Below, one piece after another: positions 6,923 to 11,873 of a DNA stretch of 11,873 nucleotides. The stretch covers positions 1 through 11,873 of the forward strand of contig JAGQOI010000320.1 in the NCBI GenBank assembly GCA_020427625.1, read 5' to 3'. This stretch comes from Phycisphaerales bacterium (GTDB lineage: Bacteria; Planctomycetota; Phycisphaerae; Phycisphaerales; SM1A02). The position numbers and the translations under genes are program-made. How positions within the stretch are numbered: the first letter of the stretch is position 1; each line of letters opens with the position of its first letter. The notes beneath the pieces are model-generated. The model saw only the letters and a list, made by a program, of their open reading frames with translations. It made no database searches and was not told where the DNA came from.

Positions 6923-9900
6923 TCAGTCTACCAGATCCGATCCGCGCACGTCGAAGTCCCAGTCCCACTGATCACACGTCATCATCGCCCGCGCACCACG
7001 CACGCCCGTGAACGAACGCGCGCCGCACACCAGCCGACACGACACGATCGAATCCCGCGACAGATCACGACACACCCACGCGCCGTCATCACCCACCGCC
7101 GACCGATGCACCGTCCCGCACCCATCCACCTCCACCCGCCACGCACCCGCATCCACCGGACCGCCCCACGTCACCCGACCCGCCAGCACCCGCGTCGATC
7201 CGTCCGCCCGCACACTCCCGCGCGGCCGCACGAGCGACCACCCGCGCACCGACACCGCGCCCGTCGACACCACCCGCACCCCGGTGATCGATCCCCGAGG
7301 CGGACCCGACGCGCACGGCCGCCGCGCCGCCAGCGACCACACGTGCCGACCCCGCCGCGCCCCGCGCCACCCCCACGCCGCCTCATCACCGTCGCCCACG
7401 TCGTACCACGTCCCCCGAGCATCCCGCACCCCGACCCGAACCATCACGCCGTCCGCCGCCTCGAGGTCGAACCGCATGTGCGTGACCCCGCCCAGCGGCA
7501 CCGGCGCGATCGCCCGCTCGACGTCCGTCACCCCCTCCAGGTCATCGATCACCACCCGCCGCACCGACGAGTCGTCCACGATCGTCACGCTCTCCCGTCC
7601 CGTCTCGTCCGGCCCGTTGCGCGTGAAACTCGTCACCGCCCGCCCGTCCACCGCCACCGTCGCCGCCGCCGCGTCGTCGACATGCACCGTCAACCCGTGC
7701 AGCAGACGCGTTCCGTACCGCTCGAGATCCGGCACCGTCACGCCGAGCACGGGATCCCCCGCCGACGTCACCGCGACCGCCGATCCCGTCACCGCGATGC
7801 GGCCCGCCAGCACCTGCATCACCCGCGACAACAACAGCACCGACGACGCCGGCGCGATCCACACGCGAAGCGCCGTGTCATCATCACCGTGATATCGCGC
7901 CGCCAGACCCGCGAACGCCGCCTCCGTCTCGTGCGACCAACCCGTCCCCCGCGTCGCCCGCTGGTTCCCGCGATCATGACCGAGGTGCGTGTACAACACG
8001 CCCCCCCGACCCGCCTCCAGCCAGTGCAGACGCTGCACCAGATCGCTCACCTCGAAGCCGAACGCCGAAGGATGCGACATGTTCTTCCCGCCCGGCCACG
8101 ACGGCGCAAACCCCAACTCGACGTGACGACGACTCAACACCCGACGGAACGCCGCCCGCATCACGCCGTCCGCGCCCGGAATCTCCTGCACGAGGTCGCG
8201 CAACGACGTCGGCATCGGCGTCGATGCATGACCGATCGGACTCACGAACCGAACCCCCAGCGCCCCCAGCGAATCCATCACGCCGAACGGACTCGACCGA
8301 CGATCCATGTCGTGCGCAATCTCCGCCGGAAACGCCTTCGCCCCCGCCGCGGCATGCAGGTTCGCAATCACCCGCACGCCCCGACCCCCGCCGTGCGTCG
8401 TCCACAACAGCGGCGACACGCCGTCCCGATCCAGCGCCGACACCACCTCCCCGATCATCCCCGGCGACAACTCCACCGCCAGCACCGACTCGATCACCAC
8501 GCCCCCGCCCGACTCGATCGTCACGCCGTCACCCATCGACGCCGGCGCCAGATCGACCCACCCGTGAAACCGACCCGCCTCGTCCGGCCCGCCCGGCGCC
8601 GCCGACACCGCGCACGCCGCCGACCCGGCCGCCCGTCCCCGCACCCGCACGCCGTCCAGTGGCCCGGTCGCCGTGATGAGCACGCCGCGAGCCGCATGCG
8701 CCGACGCCTCCGGCAATCCCGTCCACGCCGTCCCGTCCCGATGCAGTTCGATCACCTGCACGCTGTCCATCCACGCATGAAACGTGTCGATCGCGCCCTG
8801 GTGGAACCACCGCGCGACCCGATACCCGTCCCACGACGCCTCCCGCAATGCCGCGCCCGGCCCGCCCGTCAGCGCGCCGATCGACGTCCCGCCGCTCGAC
8901 ACGCCGTAGAAACTGCCCGCGATCGGCAACCCCAGATCGTCGTGCAGACGCACGCGAATCGCCTCCACCTGCGCCGCCGTCGACCAGTCGACGTCACTGT
9001 TCACCGCGAGATAGTGCCGGAACGGATACGGCAGCGGACGCACGACCCGACGCTCGCTCGGCGCCGCCCGCACGTGTGCCGTCGAGATCACCACCAGCGT
9101 CCGCCCACCCGCCCCCGATCCGAGCGCCGCCGTCGCCGCCCGAACGTCCAGACCCTCACGCCACCGACCCGACCCGTCACACACCCGCCAGCCCGACCGA
9201 CCCGTCGCGAGCACCCGGTCCACCGTTCGCGCGGCTCGCACCGTCGGCCGCGCGCCGACCGTCACGCCGAGCCGGCGCGAGAACACCGGCCCGCGCGCCA
9301 ACGCATCGTCAAGATGCAGCCCGCCGACGAAATCCGCACCCGAGCCCCCCGCGTCCGGGCGCGCCGGCAGGAACTTGATCTCCGCGGCATCGAGATCGAA
9401 CGGCGTCATCACCGCGTCCGCCCACGCCGCCGTCGCACCATGCAGCAACATGAGGTTCAACGCGTCCGCCGCGTCATCCGTCACCGGCGTCGCCAACCCG
9501 CCCACCGGCAGCCCGAGCGCCGCCAGACGGTCCGCGACGTCCGTGAGCACCGCCCACGGCGCGCTCGCGGTCGCGAGGAACGCGTCCGCCAGTTCGTTGA
9601 GCAGCACCGCCCGCGGCGACCCGCCCGCATCGAGGCGCGACAGCAGGGGATGCGCACGAGGATCGATCGCGATCGCCTCGCCATTCGTGATGACCAGGTC
9701 CCCGGCCGCGAACGCCGACACGCCCACCGTCGCCGCGATCCCCCGTCGCGCCACGTCCGCGACCAGCGCGACGCCCGACGCCGTCAGGCCGTCCGTCAGA
9801 TCGACGCGCACGCCGATCCCCGACCCGCCTTCGCGCAACGCATCGATCGTCACCGCGCCGACGCCCGCCGCATCCGTGATCGCGCCCAGAACCGCCCCGA

Positions 9901-10036
9901 CCTCCTCCGACGTGATCGTCCGCGTCCACGCATCCAGGGCGACCGGCTCGTGACCCGTCTCGAACATCGGCGCCGCCTCGATCGGCGGCACGCTCGGCCG
10001 GGCCGACGTCTCCGGGCCATCAGAACGAACGTTCAC
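6923..10036 (-). CDS. Very large protein with deacetylase-like modules, function unknown
   Basis: A 1037-residue protein, the first gene of the operon. Residues about 76-250 resemble a NodB-like domain that has lost its metal residues. Residues about 335-700 look like a second, more intact one: N-S-D-V-D-W at 346-351, G-L-P-I-A-G-S-F-Y at 369-377, H-Q-G-A-I-D-T-F-H at 412-420 and T-T-H-G-G at 546-550. From memory, the Asp-Val-Asp, Asp-Thr-x-His and His-Gly-Gly pattern marks a large deacetylase-like family. Residues about 760-1037 are rich in short Val/Thr strands, like a beta-sandwich or carbohydrate-binding domain. No signal peptide or membrane segment is seen. The GTG at 10036 is chosen because GGGAGGA lies just before it; a longer reading to 10126 would run into the divergent gene. 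Work on a polysaccharide is likely, but the reaction is not known. Confidence 0.8.
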   Translation of the reverse strand: MNVRSDGPETSARPSVPPIEAAPMFETGHEPVALDAWTRTITSEEVGAVLGAITDAAGVGAVTIDALREGGSGIGVRVDLTDGLTASGVALVADVARRGIAATVGVSAFAAGDLVITNGEAIAIDPRAHPLLSRLDAGGSPRAVLLNELADAFLATASAPWAVLTDVADRLAALGLPVGGLATPVTDDAADALNLMLLHGATAAWADAVMTPFDLDAAEIKFLPARPDAGGSGADFVGGLHLDDALARGPVFSRRLGVTVGARPTVRAARTVDRVLATGRSGWRVCDGSGRWREGLDVRAATAALGSGAGGRTLVVISTAHVRAAPSERRVVRPLPYPFRHYLAVNSDVDWSTAAQVEAIRVRLHDDLGLPIAGSFYGVSSGGTSIGALTGGPGAALREASWDGYRVARWFHQGAIDTFHAWMDSVQVIELHRDGTAWTGLPEASAHAARGVLITATGPLDGVRVRGRAAGSAACAVSAAPGGPDEAGRFHGWVDLAPASMGDGVTIESGGGVVIESVLAVELSPGMIGEVVSALDRDGVSPLLWTTHGGGRGVRVIANLHAAAGAKAFPAEIAHDMDRRSSPFGVMDSLGALGVRFVSPIGHASTPMPTSLRDLVQEIPGADGVMRAAFRRVLSRRHVELGFAPSWPGGKNMSHPSAFGFEVSDLVQRLHWLEAGRGGVLYTHLGHDRGNQRATRGTGWSHETEAAFAGLAARYHGDDDTALRVWIAPASSVLLLSRVMQVLAGRIAVTGSAVAVTSAGDPVLGVTVPDLERYGTRLLHGLTVHVDDAAAATVAVDGRAVTSFTRNGPDETGRESVTIVDDSSVRRVVIDDLEGVTDVERAIAPVPLGGVTHMRFDLEAADGVMVRVGVRDARGTWYDVGDGDEAAWGWRGARRGRHVWSLAARRPCASGPPRGSITGVRVVSTGAVSVRGWSLVRPRGSVRADGSTRVLAGRVTWGGPVDAGAWRVEVDGCGTVHRSAVGDDGAWVCRDLSRDSIVSCRLVCGARSFTGVRGARAMMTCDQWDWDFDVRGSDLVD

Positions 10037-10040
10037 GGCG

Positions 10041-10047
10041 TCCTCCC
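10041..10047 (-). promoter_or_regulatory. Strong ribosome binding site that fixes the large gene's start
   Basis: GGGAGGA on the minus strand ends four bases before the GTG at 10036. It is the best Shine-Dalgarno match in the window and favours this start over the in-frame start at 10126, which lies inside the divergent gene. Confidence 0.7.
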
Positions 10048-10060
10048 AGTCATCGGCGCG

Positions 10061-10089
10061 AGCGTACCGGCGACCGGTCCCCGCCGCAA
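10061..10089 (-). promoter_or_regulatory. Candidate sigma-70-like promoter of the minus-strand operon
   Basis: Read on the minus strand, TTGCGG (10089-10084) and TACGCT (10066-10061) are separated by exactly 17 bases. Each keeps three of the six consensus bases. Transcription would start near 10054, just ahead of the ribosome site at 10041-10047. The spacing is ideal but both boxes are weak. Confidence 0.35.
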
Positions 10090-10104
10090 TGAGCGGGGTA
10101 TACT
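10072..10104 (+). promoter_or_regulatory. Promoter of the first plus-strand sulfotransferase
   Basis: GGGGTATACT (10095-10104) holds a strong -10-like TATACT that ends nine bases before the ATG. A perfect palindrome, GACCGGTC, lies at 10072-10079, with 19 bases between it and TATACT. No standard TTGACA box and no Shine-Dalgarno are seen. The same arrangement recurs before the gene at 10987. A start site near 10111 would leave almost no leader. The palindrome falls inside the spacer of the opposing minus-strand candidate promoter, so a factor bound there could affect both directions. Confidence 0.5.
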
Positions 10105-10113
10105 CGTCGCCGC

Positions 10114-10932
10114 ATGACGCCGGCACCCGCGGATCATCTCAATCTCGTCATCGCCGGCGCCGCGCGAAGCGCGACGACGTCGCTCAAGCACGCCCTCGCC
10201 GAACACCCGCAGATCGCGTTCCTCGGACGACCCGACCTCGTCGTCGACGGCGCCGACGTCGGACTCCCCTTCGCCGCGTCCACCCTCGCCCGATCCGCCG
10301 CCGGCGATGATCCCGCCCTCTATCGCACCATCGCCCGACGCGTCGCCGGACGCGTCGCCTGGATCGGCACCAAGCAACCGTACTTCATGGTCCACCCCCA
10401 CATCCCGCTCAACCTCGCCGCCCAGATCCCCGACGTCCGCGTCCTCTTCATCCTCCGCGATCCCGTCGCCGCAACCCACTCGCTCTTCTGGCACCAGCAT
10501 CGACACGGCCAGGTGAGCGGCACGCTCGAGGAGGCCGTCGATCACGCCCTCGCCGCCGCCCACGCCCTCGGCGATCCCGAACGACGCGACGCCTGGCCCG
10601 CCGCCGCCGACCCCCGCGACATGCTCATCGAGCGCATGCAGTACGCCGAACACATCGCCCGCTACTTCCGCTGCCTGCCCCGCGAACAGATCCACGTCGT
10701 CGCGTTCGAACGCTTCCGCGACGATCCCGCCGCATCCCTCGCCGGCGTGATCGAGTTCCTCGACCTCGACCCGACCTTCCGGTCCACCCGACTCGACACG
10801 CCGCGCAACGCCTCGCCGACCGACACGCCGCCCCTCGCGCCCGAAACCCGCACACGCCTCGAATCCATCCTCGGACCCTCCAAGCGCCGACTCCGCGCCA
10901 TGCTCGGGTGGCCCGACGATCTCTGGGCCTGA
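10114..10932 (+). CDS. Sulfotransferase family protein
   Basis: A complete 272-residue sulfotransferase, predicted to move a sulfo group from PAPS to an acceptor in the cytoplasm. The 5'-phosphosulfate loop is I-A-G-A-A-R-S-A-T-T-S-L at 13-24. G-T-K-Q-P-Y at 85-90 matches a segment seen next in such enzymes, and V-L-F-I-L-R-D-P-V-A-A-T-H-S at 110-123 is the 3'-phosphate-binding region. The basic tail at 257-266 (K-R-R-L-R-A-M-L-G-W) also fits. The length is normal for bacterial members. The ATG at 10114 has no Shine-Dalgarno and lies nine bases after a TATACT box, so its mRNA may be almost leaderless. It is divergent from the glycan operon but suits the same pathway. Codons end mostly in C, unlike the minus-strand genes. 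The acceptor is unknown. Confidence 0.85.
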   Translation: MTPAPADHLNLVIAGAARSATTSLKHALAEHPQIAFLGRPDLVVDGADVGLPFAASTLARSAAGDDPALYRTIARRVAGRVAWIGTKQPYFMVHPHIPLNLAAQIPDVRVLFILRDPVAATHSLFWHQHRHGQVSGTLEEAVDHALAAAHALGDPERRDAWPAAADPRDMLIERMQYAEHIARYFRCLPREQIHVVAFERFRDDPAASLAGVIEFLDLDPTFRSTRLDTPRNASPTDTPPLAPETRTRLESILGPSKRRLRAMLGWPDDLWA

Positions 10933-10944
10933 CGCCGCCCGCAC

Positions 10945-10980
10945 GACCCCGGTCAGTGACGCCGCGGTTCGGGGTACACT
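10945..10980 (+). promoter_or_regulatory. Promoter of the second plus-strand sulfotransferase
   Basis: GGGGTACACT at 10971-10980 is followed after six bases by the GTG start. By the usual -10 geometry, transcription would begin on the start codon itself. The inverted repeat GACC-CC-GGTC lies at 10945-10954, with 20 bases between it and TACACT. This mirrors the box and palindrome before the gene at 10114, in a gap of only 54 bases. It suggests that this gene has its own promoter rather than relying on readthrough. Confidence 0.5.
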
Positions 10981-10986
10981 GCGATC

Positions 10987-11873
10987 GTGTCCCGCATCGT
11001 TCGCGTCGTCGTCGTCCGCTCGCTGAGCTTCACCGGCACCACCTGGCTCAACCTCGTGCTCGGCTCGCATCCGCGCGCCTTCACCCTCGGACCGCCCGAT
11101 CGAGTCATGAACCTCCCGCCCGATGCCGCCGCCGACGCCTGCCGCGTCCACGGCGAACGCTGCGCCTTCTGGACCGACTTCTTCCGGCAACGACACGCCG
11201 ACGCCAACTTCTTCGTCCAACTCGCCGAGTTCGCCGATCGCGACGTCATCGTCATCAACAACCCGCTCCCCCACGGCGCGGCTCAGGCCCTCGACCACCC
11301 GCAGATCGAGACCCGACCCATCCACATGATCCGCGACGGACGCGCCATCGCCGCCAGCTACCGCCGCAAGTACCCCGACACACCCTTCCTCGACGCCGTC
11401 CGCGACTGGCTCCACCCGTCCTACTCGACCTTCGACTACGACGACGCCGATCCCGACCGCCTCTGCCTCCGCTACGAGTCGCTCCTCGCCGATCAACGCG
11501 CCTGGCTCCCCCGACTCGCCGCGCACGTCGGTCTCGACTACGACGAATCCGCCCTCCGGTTCTGGGAACACACCCACCACATCACCGCCGGCAACGCGGG
11601 CACCATCGCCATGGTCCGACTCCACGAAGGCCAGACGCTGCCCGACAGCGAGAACCGAGCGTTCTACGCCGCCCAACTCGAACGACTCCGCGACGATCCG
11701 ACCACCACCTTCGCCGACGACCGCTGGGCCGATGAACTCTCCCGACGCGAACGATTCGTCTTCGATCACCTCTGCGGCGACGCCAGCGCCCGCTTCGGCT
11801 ACCAACGTGACACCTTCACCCTCGACGAAGTCGATACCTTCCGCCGCGAACTCGCCCGCGCCGACGGCACCCC
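10987..11873 (+). CDS. Sulfotransferase family protein (3' end outside the window)
   Basis: The frame is open from a GTG at 10987 to the right edge, giving 295 residues without a stop. A 5'-phosphosulfate-like loop is at 11-20 (R-S-L-S-F-T-G-T-T-W), with Gly-Thr-Thr in the usual place. I-H-M-I-R-D-G-R-A-I-A-A-S-Y at 112-125 is the 3'-phosphate region. H-I-T-A-G-N at 198-203 resembles the late conserved His/Gly-Asn patch of the family. In-frame TGA at 10957 and the lack of any other start codon between it and 10987 fix the GTG. No Shine-Dalgarno is present. The protein is not closely similar to its neighbour at 10114 outside the cofactor motifs, so tandem duplication is not obvious. The C-terminus and acceptor are unknown. 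Confidence 0.8.
   Translation, partial: MSRIVRVVVVRSLSFTGTTWLNLVLGSHPRAFTLGPPDRVMNLPPDAAADACRVHGERCAFWTDFFRQRHADANFFVQLAEFADRDVIVINNPLPHGAAQALDHPQIETRPIHMIRDGRAIAASYRRKYPDTPFLDAVRDWLHPSYSTFDYDDADPDRLCLRYESLLADQRAWLPRLAAHVGLDYDESALRFWEHTHHITAGNAGTIAMVRLHEGQTLPDSENRAFYAAQLERLRDDPTTTFADDRWADELSRRERFVFDHLCGDASARFGYQRDTFTLDEVDTFRRELARADGT

Noticed and set aside
6389..10117. Plus-strand open frame of 1242 codons, opposite the fusion and giant genes
   Set aside because: Its product is almost only Arg, Pro, His and Thr with no domain motif. It is the expected shadow of GC-rich, skewed coding DNA, while the minus strand encodes recognisable enzymes with ribosome sites.
10037..10126. Start of the giant gene at 10126
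   Set aside because: It would overlap the divergent sulfotransferase and its promoter. The GTG at 10036 has a strong GGGAGGA before it.
10933..10986. Possible terminator between the two plus-strand sulfotransferases
   Set aside because: Only a short GACC-CC-GGTC dyad is present, with no usable loop size and no T run. A regulatory site is the better reading.
10033..11805. Minus-strand open frame of 590 codons, opposite the two plus-strand sulfotransferases
   Set aside because: Its product is a low-complexity Gly/Val/Glu/Asp chain. The plus strand carries clear PAPS-binding motifs and promoter boxes in the same span.

Overview
The window is dense, GC-rich bacterial DNA. Hand counts of two 60-base lines give about 70% G+C. 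Nearly all of it is coding. It looks like an accessory locus for making and decorating a cell-surface or secreted glycan. It holds three glycosyltransferases, a nucleotide-sugar epimerase, a polysaccharide-deacetylase-like enzyme, a very large protein with deacetylase-like modules, a sulfotransferase fused to a methyltransferase, and two further sulfotransferases. The gene content, very high GC and clustered sulfotransferases would suit a Planctomycetota (Phycisphaerae-like) genome. That is a guess: there is no rRNA or housekeeping marker here.

Layout. Positions 1-10036 carry seven genes on the minus strand, read right to left: a 1037-residue protein (10036-6923), a sulfotransferase-methyltransferase fusion (6831-5353), a deacetylase-like protein (5356-4373), a 530-residue glycosyltransferase (4327-2735), a second glycosyltransferase (2738-1521), an NAD-dependent epimerase (1524-625), and a third glycosyltransferase starting at 632 that runs off the left edge. 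Four of the six junctions overlap by 4 or 8 bases, so this is very probably one translationally coupled operon. Only two junctions have gaps (91 and 45 bases), and each holds a GC-rich hairpin. A 77-base divergent region (10037-10113) separates this operon from two plus-strand sulfotransferase genes (10114-10932, and 10987 off the right edge). Each of those has the same promoter-like GGGGTAYACT box directly before its start codon and no Shine-Dalgarno sequence, which suggests leaderless or nearly leaderless mRNAs.

How the genes may work together (inference): the epimerase supplies a nucleotide sugar and the three glycosyltransferases build the chain. The deacetylase-like proteins would remove acetyl groups, the sulfotransferases would add sulfate from PAPS, and the fused methyltransferase would cap or modify the product. 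The final glycan cannot be named from sequence.

The plus strand is rich in C and A throughout, whichever strand is coding, so minus-strand genes use G-ending codons and plus-strand genes C-ending codons. This is a strand-wide skew rather than a gene-by-gene one. It also produces very long Arg/Pro/His-rich antisense open frames, which I reject as genes. No tRNA, rRNA, CRISPR array, insertion sequence or attachment site was seen, and there is no gene-free stretch longer than 91 bases.
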